This document shows, piece by piece, positions 56,104 to 64,000 of a stretch of 64,000 nucleotides of DNA. Numbering within the stretch: the stretch's first letter is position 1; every line of letters starts with the position of its first letter. The DNA comes from Isochrysis galbana (taxonomy: Eukaryota > Haptophyta > Isochrysidales > Isochrysidaceae), in assembly GCA_018136815.1 (NCBI GenBank), contig CM030931.1, positions 8,842,153 to 8,906,152 on the forward strand, in the 5' to 3' direction. Made by a program: the position numbers and the translations under genes. Under the pieces are notes generated by a model. That model searched no databases, was not told the DNA's origin, and was given only the letters and a program-made list of their open reading frames with translations.

Positions 56104-56115
56104 AGAGAAGAGGGC
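55560..56115. repeat. Poly-G, GA, CT and (GGC)n simple repeats
   Basis: G-rich stretch (55590-55620), GA (55690-55722), CT (55850-55942), poly-G (56023-56043) and (GGC)n (56070-56103). They lie upstream of the AT-hook gene and may include its promoter. The long antisense Pro/Ser/Arg frame here (to 56251) is not a credible protein. Confidence 0.85.
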
Positions 56116-56204
56116 CACAGATTCGGCGACGACTCCCTTCCCCCCCCGGAGTCGCCGAGGGGCGACGCGAGGCGGAGATCACCGCAGGTGCAACAAAGAC
56201 AAAG

Positions 56205-56245
56205 AAAAACTTCTTCATATTCTCGCCGCGCGCGCGACCGACCCT
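56205..56245 (-). mobile_element. LINE 3'-end stub
   Basis: The reverse complement matches the LINE terminal signature (GCGCGCGCGGCGAGAATAT, GAAGAAGTTTTT). It is an extremely short 5'-truncated insertion, or a remnant. Confidence 0.6.
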
Positions 56246-56259
56246 GTGCAACTAGTTAA

Positions 56260-56788
56260 CGTATGGGTGCACCATTAAGAAAACAGGACTCCAAAGCTTC
56301 TCAAGCTCTCTTGCCCCACGTTAGAACTTATAGCGTCGTATGACATCTTGTTAGCTAGCATTCCTAGCCACATACACCGGACGAGCCATGCGCCAACCGC
56401 GCACACCCCCATCGCGGGGGAGGGGCTCCGTTGCCGTCGAAGGGCTACGGTCCCGCAGCACTAAGGTTATACTAACACAACAATAAAACTCTGACGCTCC
56501 CCCATCGCCAAAGGCGAAACCCTGATTCTCCCAATCGTTGCCATTCCCGAGAAAGGTACAAGCTTACCTTCGAGGCTGAAATGTGCTCAAGCGTCAAAGA
56601 CATAGGCCAGCAACAATTCTTCGCCTAAGTCGGCGGCATCCAAACCTGTAACATTCCTGCGTCGTGACCCAGCACCAGCACCTGGTTGCCTAGTTGAGGT
56701 TGAATGAAGTGGAGGCTATTACCAAGCAAGTGACATGAAACATGAAGTCAGAGAATGGGGCATGCGGGGCTAAATCCAAGATGTTGGA
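56260..56788. other. Region downstream of the Copia pseudogene
   Basis: It may contain the 3' LTR of the Copia element, since it follows the RNase H stop codon. No TG...CA-bounded direct repeat could be paired because no second LTR was found. Otherwise nothing is recognised. Confidence 0.4.
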
Positions 56789-58561
56789 TTAATTTGATGC
56801 TCCCAGCGCGAGGTTGCGAAATTTTACGAATTTATTCTTCTCAAGCGCCTTGGTCATCATATCAGCGATCTGATCTTCAGTCGATATCCACATCGGTATG
56901 GAAACACGATCGAGATATTGTTTACGACCAAACCAGATCCAATTGTCGTAGTGTCGAGTGCGTCCTTTTACGCCAGGGTTCTTGATGGACGCAACGGTAG
57001 CTGAATTATCGCAGAAGATTGTCGCCGGGAGTTTATATTCGGCTTCGAGAAACTCGAGAACATTGAGTACGAAGCGAAGGTCTTTAGCAGCATTGGTGTA
57101 GGCGGCGATTTCGGCCTCAGCGGAGCTTTGTGGAATGATCTTGAGTTTGCGAGCGGAGTATGAGATAGCGGCACCGCAGTATTTGATGATGTGGCCGGCG
57201 AAGGGCGTCGGTGAACTCCCCCATGATGCGTCGGAATAAACTTCAATGTCCGGACGGTTGCCGTTGAATTTAATCCCGAGATGCCTAGTGTTGTGAAGGT
57301 AGGCTAGCGCGCCGAGGGCGGCGGAATGATTCGACGGACTGGGATCATGCATAAATTATTGACAAAGGAAGCTCGAGACGAATGAGATGTCAGGCCTCGT
57401 GCAATTAGCAACCCAAAGTATGCATCCCATGAGGGATAAGAATGGCTTATCGCGCATGGCAGCTCGTTCCTCATCGTTGTTAGCGCCGTTCATCTTCATA
57501 AATCCCTCAACATCGGAGGAGCGAACGGGAACCGAGTAGGGTTGAGAAGACGTTGATAGAAATTTCTTCGATGCGGTTTGGATATAGTTGTCTTGATTGA
57601 TGGTCATTGTTTTGTTGTCGTAGTCCCTGGTGAGGCTCATGCCGCAGAAGAGCGATGGCGGCTTAGGGGCGCTACAAGCAAAACGAGCGGTGTATTGTTG
57701 GATGAAGGAGTCGAGTTGGGTTCCGCCGCTTTTGGTTCGAGGATACCCGGCGATGAGCAGATTGTCGACGTAGAGTCCGATCTTAATTAGAATGCCATCG
57801 AGGGTACGCTTGAAGATATTGGGCTCGGCTGGACAGCGAATGAATCCAAGCGATTGAAGATGCTCTGCGTTAGACTTCATGAATAGGTTTCCGGCTTGTT
57901 TAGTTCCTTCGAGAGGGCGTGTTAGCTTGCAAGCAGTGAAACCTTGTTGGACAAAGCCATGGGGTTGTTCGACGTATAAGTCCATGTTGGGATCCATGTC
58001 GCCTTGAGTAAACGCCTTGGTCTCCTGGGCCTGTGCCGCTTGCGTCAATCGCGCGCCTGGGGCGCGCTCGTCTGCTTGGCCTTCGGCGGCGCTGGAGAGT
58101 ACCCCTCCTGTGTTGCCTCTCCTTTTGCTCTTGTGCCCCTTGCTGGGGGGCCTAGTCTGCTCTTTGTCCAGCTCCTTGTTTTGATGCGGCATTCCCCCAT
58201 GGGGGTTCTGCTGCAGATGGTGCCGGGCCGGCCCCTCGCGCCGGAGCGCGAGGGCGGTACCGCGGCTGTGTAGGGTCCCGGCCCGGAGGCCTTCCCTTTG
58301 GAAGCGTCCCACTGGTGTGGTGTGGCTGGTGTGGCTGTGTGTTGTGTAGGGGGTGTGCTGCATGCTGGCTGCTGCCAGCATGGCGGCCTTGTTCGTGGCG
58401 TTCGCGGTGGTTCGCGGGCGTGGCAGGCTGGCTCCTGTGCCCACCTGGCTGGGAGGGTCGTCCTGACGCGGTCGCTTCGGCGACAGCGGCGTGTCACTCA
58501 AGCCTTCGTCCATCTCGGCGAGGGCAGCGGCAGCGAGGGAGGGCGGCGGCGCGCGCTCCAT
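56789..58561 (-). pseudogene. Copia-type RT/RNase H fragment fused to a retroelement leader
   Basis: One minus-strand frame, broken only by a TAA at 57356-57358. Residues 1 to about 185 (MERAPPPSLAAAALAEMDEG...) form a basic, Pro/Gln-rich leader with the MERA start seen in E1. From about 58010 the sequence is Ty1/Copia polyprotein: KAFTQGDMDPNMDLYVEQPHGF, CKLTRPLEGTKQAGNLF, GLYVDNLLIAG and GCILWVANCTRPDISF. After the TAA come ALGALAYLHNTRHLGI and the RNase H domain (DASWGSSPTPFAGHIIKYCGAAISYSARK, SSAEAEIAAY). The catalytic YVDD is YVDN, which should inactivate the polymerase. Gag, protease and integrase are absent. A leader hairpin lies just before the ATG (58566-58583). Confidence 0.88.
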
Positions 58562-58565
58562 GACC

Positions 58566-58583
58566 CTATCAGTTTACTGATAG
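58566..58583 (-). promoter_or_regulatory. Leader hairpin of the chimeric Copia ORF
   Basis: CTATCAGT and its reverse complement separated by two bases, 4 bp upstream of the ATG at 58561. The position matches the E1/LINE leader hairpins but the stem sequence differs. Confidence 0.6.
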
Positions 58584-58589
58584 TTGTCC

Positions 58590-59993
58590 TGCAACGCCGG
58601 AAACCCCCTCGCTGGAATCGCCGAAGGCGCGAGCCACGAGGCAGCGTGACGTGAGGCGTAGGCTCAGTACGGGTGCGTCATTCAGGATGCGTGTAAATTG
58701 TAGACATTGTGCTCGTATGTTTGTTGTGCTTCACTCACACACGTGCTTGGCCTGTGTCCTATCTACGTCGACTCGAGTCGTGAGTGTGTGTGCACTTGAG
58801 CAAGAGCTGTTGGATAACACACCATCCCCATCACACAACACAAAAATATATGAGGAAAATACCTTCTTTCAGGAGGAACTGAGGCCTTAGAGGCTAAAAA
58901 AGCGCAAGAAGCTCGTAGGCAGCAAGTGGTGAGGGACCAAGAGCGGGCATCAAAACGCAAGGCGTCTGACATTGTACGACCTCAACTCGCGCGCGGACAG
59001 GAATCAGAGGAAGAGCATTCTCGGAGACTAGCCACTAGGAGAGCTCAAGAACAACTCGCACGCGAACGAGAGCGTGTGTTACGGACTCAGACTACGCTAA
59101 CTTCGGCCAACAACCACAACCACGTGGTGGCGGTGGTGGTGACCCGGACCCATCTAGTGAACAGCATGAGATGACATTGGCCGCACCACGGACGCACACC
59201 CATTCTCTCATCGTTTGAAGAAGTCTATTCTAAACATCTACTTCAGCCCACTCACCCACAGCCACAGGCACCACACACCACACACACATATGGGAGATGA
59301 TGGGCTTACTGACGCTGACGTGAGCCCGCTCCCCGCATACGAGAACGCACTACAAAATGTGCGGCTCCTCTACTGCCGAGACTGCTCGCGCCGCTACCCT
59401 TACGCGCGAGTGTGAGTCTGCTCGTCCTCGTGAGTGATAGTGAGTAAGGGTTCGTAGTATGGTAAGTGCGGCCAGATGTCAATCCATAGTCAATAGTTTT
59501 ATATTTAGTTCTACTTTAGTTGCAGGCAAACACGCCCACGCCCCTCCGGTCGAATGTGCGTAGCACCCAATCCTGGAGATAGTAGGGGTGTAAGCTGATA
59601 TTAGTACTGATGTAAGTACTGATGTAAGTGTAAGCTCAAAACCACCGTAAGCTTACGGACTGACAGCCCAACTAGGCCTGGAGGTCGCGGGCGGACTTCG
59701 TTCGTGTACCCACCCTCCGGGCGCTTCCTGGCCGCGGCTGGCTTGCTAGTGGCCGCTGGCGCCATCGGCGTGCCGGCGTGCTGGCTGCGAAGCGGCGTTG
59801 GCTGCGAAGCGATAGCCTCTAGGAGGATTACAGAACGCAATCAAACGGCAAACGGTGCGAGAAAAGACCTTTTTACACTACCCCCCCCCCCCCCCCCCTG
59901 TAAATAAAGTACTCTCCAACCATCGATTCACTTTTCTCTCTCTCTCCTTGTCCCTTTCTTTTCTCTGTCGGGGCTCGAGGTCGTTCGCTCGCG
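58590..59993. other. Intergenic region with short charged ORF
   Basis: ORF 58926-59174 is rich in Arg/Glu/Gln (QERASKRKASDIVRPQL, RRAQEQLARERERVLR) and looks like a piece of a coiled-coil protein without context. ORF 59290-59415 has a CRDC motif. Neither is called as a gene. An 18-C run lies at about 59881-59899. Confidence 0.4.
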
Positions 59994-60476
59994 ATGGCGT
60001 GCGAGGCGCAAATGATGGCAGTGTGGCCGCCCCTCCGCAAGCGAACCGGGGAGGACGAGGAGGCTCGCCATGTGCGCCAGCGCGTGGGTGGCGGCGGCTA
60101 TCAGGCCGCTGCCCCACCCCTCCGCCACTCGGCCGACCCGATGGCGGTGGAGAACTGTGTGCAGGTGGCCTCGCCATTCACGCTGAGGCGCGCCTTCCCT
60201 GCGGCTTTCTTCTATTGCTCTCGCTGCAACAGGACGCTTCCCGCGCGCTGCCCGCTCGCACGCCGCTCGGATGCCTGCGCTGAGCACCCCGGCGCCTTTC
60301 GCGAGTACGTGCACGGCCAGACAGGCTGCGACATGCCATCTGAGCGCATCCGCATGTGGGAGTGCTGTGGGTTGACCGACCCAAAGGCGCCTGGCTGTGT
60401 GCCTAGGCCACATATGCCTCAGCACGAGCGCTCGTCGTCAGCATCAGTAGCGCAGCTCGGCGTATGGCACGCCTGA
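59994..60476 (+). CDS. Small zinc-binding protein with CHORD-like Cys/His pattern
   Basis: Intronless ORF of 160 residues. The N-terminal 50 residues are charged and disordered. The C-terminal half has FYCSRCNRTLPARCPLARRSDACAEHPGAF, then MWECCGLTDPKAPGC and PRPHMPQH. The spacing C-x2-C...C-x2-HPG...W-x-CCG...GC...H is that of a CHORD-type or related zinc module (HPG and W-x-CC are its hallmarks). CHORD proteins act as co-chaperones with HSP90/SGT1, but the match here is partial, so only zinc binding is inferred. A CT-rich sense tract lies 25-60 bp upstream of the ATG. Confidence 0.7.
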   Translation: MACEAQMMAVWPPLRKRTGEDEEARHVRQRVGGGGYQAAAPPLRHSADPMAVENCVQVASPFTLRRAFPAAFFYCSRCNRTLPARCPLARRSDACAEHPGAFREYVHGQTGCDMPSERIRMWECCGLTDPKAPGCVPRPHMPQHERSSSASVAQLGVWHA

Positions 60477-61092
60477 AGCCATCGCCTTCCGCTCGGAGCC
60501 CAGCACGTTGTTGGGGCTGCGCGCACCTGTCAATACTCTTTGACGACTTTCCACGCGCTCAATTCAATGTCTGAGTGCTCCGCACTCTTTCCCCTTCCTT
60601 GATTTTGTGCACCAGCCTAGTTGAAATGTGGTGATGCCTTGCTTTTGTCGTGGCTGGGATTCCTGCACGGCGCTCGGCACGTGTAAGTCCAGGTGGATCA
60701 CCACATGCAGCTGAGGCTGTCTACGTCTAATATTGCCGAGTTTTGCTCCTTCTATGTTCTGAGATGCGACTTTTGCGCGCCGTGCACGTTGATAACCACA
60801 CTCACCTTTCCTTCATGTAAGAGTGCCCGGAGTCTAATGTTTCAATGCCATGGCGATGCAGTCCGTGGGTATTGTATGGTGTGGGCCTCGCCCTTGTTTC
60901 TTGTCGAATACGTTCCATGTCGTTATTCCATCAACTGTCCCCCGGCTCTCTCCTTCCTTCCCCTCCACCCCCTCTTTGCACCCTCCAAGAGCTCACACTC
61001 CCCCGTCTCTGCAAACACCACTACCACACCCTGTCGATGAGTAGGGCCGGTGTAACGGTAAAGGCACGCGTTGTTGCTGAAACCTTTTTCCT
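60477..61092. other. Intergenic region
   Basis: 3' flank of the zinc-binding protein gene. No gene is recognised. GGGCCGGTGTAACGGTAAAG at about 61044 faintly resembles a tRNA 5' half, but no cloverleaf could be folded by eye. Confidence 0.45.
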
Positions 61093-61215
61093 TCAACCTA
61101 CTTTTTTAAGTGGGAGTCAATGGGGGCCTCGCGACCCCCTCACTCCATCGCTGACACCCTCCTGGGTGGGCCCGCACATCCAACCCCAGCCCTGCCTTCT
61201 GGCAGGGGCTGGGCA
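61093..61215 (-). repeat. Repeat R, copy 3 (inverted, diverged)
   Basis: The reverse complement carries GTGTCAGCGATGGAG, GCGAGGCCCCCATTGAC and AAAAAAGTAGGTTGAAGG (TATA part changed to AAAAAA), plus the CCTGCCAGAAGGCAGGG block also present near 32395. Confidence 0.75.
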
Positions 61216-61384
61216 CGGAACAACCTGCCCCCGACCCTATCGCACTGGCTGCCAGGGAGCAGCTAGGGCTAGGGCGGCAACAAACAACAAAGGGCAATGA
61301 GGTCATGATCATGACAGACAGAGAGCAGGCAAGTGCTACAGTGATAAGAGACCAGATCGAAGCAGCGCGCGCGGCCTCCCCTCC

Positions 61385-62440
61385 CCAGATGCCCCGTCAG
61401 GTCTCAGGTCATCAGGTCTTGGCGACCTGATACCTGATATCAGGTGATATCAGGACCTGATATCAGGCTGATATCAGGTGGTCCACCACTAATATTATAA
61501 TTTTCTAATGAGCCATTCTAAGATCCGAGGAAATGGACTACGTCTAGCTAGAAGCGGAGAGGGGGTTCGTGTGGAAGCGGAGGGGAGAGCCCCCCCCCCC
61601 CCCAGCGAACCCCCACCCCTCCCCCCCGCGGGAACCCCCGCCGCCCCCCCCGCGCACCCGCCTCTGCCGCTCCGCCGGAGGCGCACCCGCCCCACACCCC
61701 TCCCCCCCCCAGAGCCCGCCACTGCTGCCGCTGTTCCCGCCCGCTCCGCCGCCAGCGCGTCCCCTGCTACCTCTGCTCGCCCCACCGCCGTCCCCTTCGC
61801 AGCCGCCCGCCTCGCTGGCTCACCCGCCTCGCTGCCAGCCTCGCCGCTGCGCTCGCGCCTGCCCCAGCGCCACCCCGCCTCCCCCACCTCAACACCAGTC
61901 GCCCTCCCCCCTGGCAACCAGCGTCGCCGCCACCAGCCTCGCCTCCACCCAGCCTCGCAGCCACCAGCCTCGCCTGCACCCAGCCTCGCCGCCACCAGCC
62001 TCGCAGCCACCAGCCTCGCCGACACCAGCCTCGCAGCCACCAGCCTCGCAGCCACCAGCCTCGCAGCCACCAGCCTCGCCGCAACCAGCCTGGCCGCCAC
62101 CAACCCCACAACCACCCCAGCCTCGTTACCACCAGCCTCATTACGACCAGCCTCGCCGCCACCAGCCTCGTTGCGACCAGCCTCGCCTCCACCAGCCTCA
62201 CCTCCACCCAGCCTCGCCGCCACCAGCCTCGCCTCCACCCAGCCTCGCAGCCCATCATCCATCGTCACTGAGAGGCATGGCCGATCGCTCGCGGTTCGGG
62301 TCGATGGCTCGTTTACTGACGTGAATTTTACTTTATTCTAAAGTTAGTAGTCATAATATCAGCCTGATATCAGGTTATCAGGTCTAGTAGGCCTGATAAC
62401 CTGATATCAGAACCTGATATCAGCCTGACGGGGCATCCAG
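61385..62440. mobile_element. 1.05-kb DNA-transposon-like element with CTGATATCAGG subterminal repeats
   Basis: Inverted termini ATGCCCCGTCAGG (61389-61401 and complement ending 62436). Both ends carry clusters of CTGATATCAGG palindromes (61420-61482 and 62352-62428). The flanking direct repeat CCAG (61385-61388, 62437-62440) may be a 4-bp TSD. The interior is C-rich and then a 15-bp minisatellite (about 61925-62250). The 277- and 257-codon frames over it are repeat translations with no transposase features, so it is non-autonomous. A related end lies at 19060-19135. Confidence 0.8.
61925..62250. repeat. 15-bp minisatellite AGCCTCGCCGCCACC
   Basis: About 20 tandem variants of ACCAGCCTCGCCGCC/ACCAGCCTCGCAGCC inside the element above. 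Because the unit is 15 bp, all frames stay open and give spurious ORFs. Confidence 0.95.
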
Positions 62441-62984
62441 GCTCCCCTCCCCCGGTCTTCCAGAGAAGGAGAATCGGGGGGAGGGGAAAGGGGGAGTAGT
62501 AGGAAAGGGAGGGTAGCTAGGGTTGGGAGTAGCGCAGTAGCGCCAGCAATCTGTAGGGCCAGGTCAGAGTTTCGCGAAACTTATTTCGAAACTTGGGTCA
62601 CTTTTCTGGCAAAAAAACCTTCGCGAAACTTTGGCCCAAAAAAGCCCATACGCGCAACTTACGCGAAACTTGGGGGGGGGGGGGGGGCGAGCGACTCCCC
62701 TGTGGCCCGTGGCGGCCCTGCTCACTCTCTCACTCTCACACTCTCACTCCCTCAGCGAGAAGATGGTGAGGAGCCGTCGAGGTGAGCCCGCGCGCGCGGC
62801 GGCCACCCTTCGTCTGCTGCATGTGAGCATGTGAGCGCGTGTTCTCGTTGTTGAAATGTATGTTCGGCCACCTGCAAGCTAGCAGCCTTGCGGATACAAG
62901 ATAACTATCCGATTCGTTTATCATGCCAGTGTCATGAACGATCGTCTCTCATATCACCACCCACATTGCCATATCCATTTGCTC
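62441..62984. other. Intergenic region
   Basis: Contains four copies of a TTCGCGAAACTT palindrome-like motif (about 62571-62670) and a poly-G run (62672-62688). No gene. Confidence 0.5.
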
Positions 62985-63295
62985 CCTCCTCCTCATCTCC
63001 TCCTCACCCTCTGTCTCATCCTTCTCCTATTTCCCCTCCTCTTTCCCCTCCTCTTTCCCCTCCTCTTTCCCCTCCTCTTTCCCCTCCGTCCCCTCCTCCA
63101 TCTCCTCCTCCATCTTCTCCTCCATCTTCTCCTCCATCTCCTCCTCCATCTCCTCTATCTCCTCCTCCATCTCCTCCTCCATCTCCTCCTCCGTCCCCTC
63201 CTCCATCCCCTCCGTCCCCTCCTCCTCCTCCTCCTCCGTCCCTTCCTCCTCCTCCTCCTCCGTCCTCTCCTCCTCCTCCGTCCCCTCCTCCTCCG
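62985..63295. repeat. (TCC)n/CCTCCATCT pyrimidine minisatellite
   Basis: C/T-only tandem array with units TTTCCCCTCC and CCATCTCCTCCT. It is partly read as Gly/Asp repeats in the minus-strand ORF below. Confidence 0.9.
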
Positions 63296-63402
63296 TGTGC
63301 CTTATTATAGACGGTCTGGTATTCTCTCCCCAATTCTTTGATGAGTTGTTGCTTCCTTTCGATTGCTTCCTGGATGAGTCTTTGTCTCTCGTCCATAGTC
63401 AA
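63016..63402 (-). CDS. Uncertain ORF: helical start followed by Gly/Asp repeats
   Basis: 128 codons. The first 36 residues (MTMDERQRLIQEAIERKQQLIKELGREYQ) look like a genuine amphipathic helix. The rest is GGGDGGG from the minisatellite. It may be the start of a gene overrun by repeat expansion, or chance. Confidence 0.3.
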   Translation of the reverse strand: MTMDERQRLIQEAIERKQQLIKELGREYQTVYNKAHGGGGDGGGGEDGGGGGGRDGGGGGGGDGGDGGGDGGGDGGGDGGGDRGDGGGDGGEDGGEDGGGDGGGDGGERGGERGGERGGERGGEIGEG

Positions 63403-63517
63403 TTCTTGATGTGTCGGTGCTTACTATAGTGCTTACAATTAATGAAAGGCAACTTGTAGTTCCGACTTTCTTCTACACTGTCTACATATAGGCGTGACGT
63501 CGGAGCGGAACACTAGT

Positions 63518-63735
63518 GGTGATTGAATGCTTTTCCATATCTTATGGCGATGATTGAACGCTTCTCATCTGTGGTGGATGGTGGGGATTGAACGCTTCTC
63601 GTCTGTGGTGGAGGGTGGGGATTGAACGCTTTTTCATATGTGATGGCGATGATTGAATGCTTCTCGTCTGTGGTGGAGGGTGGGGATTGAACGCTTTTTC
63701 ATATGTGATGGCGATGATTGAATGCTTCTCGCCTT
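63518..63735. repeat. Tandem repeats with GATTGAAYGCTTYT core
   Basis: Seven occurrences of GATTGAA[CT]GCTT at alternating intervals of about 33-39 bp, separated by two alternating spacers (CGTCTGTGGTGGAGGGTGGG-type and CATATGTGATGGCGAT-type). This is a composite unit of about 72 bp repeated about three times. Confidence 0.9.
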
Positions 63736-63772
63736 GCTGCCACTGCCAGCAGGCAGCTGAGGTTGGTTGTGC

Positions 63773-63852
63773 AGGCCCACCCATGGGGTGTCTGCGATGG
63801 AGAGAGGGGGGCGCGAGGCCCCCATTCGCCTCCTACTTATAAAAGTAGTTGA
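63773..63852 (+). repeat. Repeat R, copy 4
   Basis: GTGTCTGCGATGGAGAGAGG through GCGAGGCCCCCATTCGC to CTTATAAAAGTAGTTG. After it, 63853-64000 shows nothing recognisable. Confidence 0.75.
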
Positions 63853-64000
63853 GGACGAACGATAACGGTTGTACGGTTGTACCTATTGTGCATACCGGCC
63901 CAAACCCCCCTCTGGTATCTCGCCTGCTGACGAGTGGAAGTATGGTACCGGAGACGGAGCTCACAACCCCATTGTTTGCCAACCATACATCCGTTTTCTA

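Noticed and set aside
55148-56251. Minus-strand 367-codon ORF upstream of the AT-hook gene
   Set aside because: Crosses GGC, poly-G, CT and GA repeats and the LINE 3' stub; no coherent domain.
61040-61095. Possible tRNA-like sequence (GGGCCGGTGTAACGGTAAAG)
   Set aside because: No acceptor stem, anticodon arm or T-arm could be paired by eye; tRNAscan-SE would decide.
61495-62341. Pro/Ala-rich (plus) and GWxxARLVAARL (minus) ORFs of about 260-280 codons
   Set aside because: A 15-bp minisatellite keeps all frames open; not proteins.
63518-63735. Repeats with a GATTGAAYGC core resembling CRISPR repeat ends
   Set aside because: The intervals alternate between two conserved sequences instead of unique spacers, no cas-like gene is present, and the context is eukaryotic. 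It is a composite tandem repeat.

Overview
This window looks like nuclear DNA of a GC-rich unicellular alga, most plausibly a haptophyte. The genes are broken by short spliceosomal introns (GTG[AC]G donors, one probable GC donor). Codons are strongly G/C-ending. Long (CT)n/(GA)n and poly-C tracts are common. The encoded domain combinations (kinesin with VPxG repeats, integrin-like FG-GAP receptor, LNR-like plus cytoplasmic domain receptor) and the mixture of LINE, Copia, hAT-type MITE and Tc1-type MITE sequences are typical of such genomes. The taxonomic call is inference; no marker gene is present.

Host genes, left to right: a kinesin-3-like motor (minus, 436-6026, 4 exons); a GT-B fucosyltransferase-like enzyme (plus, 9200-10929, 2 or more exons); a secreted Tyr/Pro/Asn-repeat protein (plus, 15450-18178, 2 exons); a cytosolic protein of unknown family ending in a CaaX-like box (plus, 21678-23479, 2 exons); a polytopic membrane protein (plus, 27095-29812, 5 exons); a single-exon integrin-alpha-like FG-GAP receptor (minus, 32950-35130); a CRAL-TRIO/Sec14-like lipid-binding protein (plus, 39450-41296, 5 exons); a lower-GC single-exon membrane protein with an LNR-like ectodomain and a cytosolic SYRW/LPQKD/GWC domain (minus, 44345-46459); an AT-hook protein (minus, 54345-54815); and a small Cys/His zinc-binding protein with a CHORD-like pattern (plus, 59994-60476). 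They are unrelated in function and do not form a pathway or operon.

Between the genes the DNA is largely mobile and repetitive. A non-LTR (LINE) family is represented by one long, frameshifted RT copy (49783-53225) and several 3' or internally deleted copies (7675-8775, 12804-13683, 18871-19046, 41632-43287, about 56205-56245). A separate 1.14-kb non-autonomous retroelement ('E1' here) has two full copies with perfect 15- and 20-bp target-site duplications (30973-32117 and 11645-12783) and several truncated copies. E1, one LINE copy and a chimeric Copia ORF share a leader made of a short perfect hairpin followed within 5-13 bp by an ATG. Two MITEs with identical CCTACATGTG termini carry perfect 8-bp target-site duplications (hAT type). 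One 117-bp MITE has TA-flanked termini (Tc1/mariner type). A 1.05-kb element bounded by ATGCCCCGTCAGG termini contains clustered CTGATATCAGG palindromes and a 15-bp minisatellite. A foldback structure with arms of about 510 bp lies at 24562-25987. A 16-bp palindromic minisatellite occupies about 47640-48045.

A recurrent layout is that pyrimidine-rich sense-strand tracts lie just upstream of most host start codons. Exon limits were placed by eye from reading frame, splice dinucleotides and domain continuity; no transcript evidence was available.
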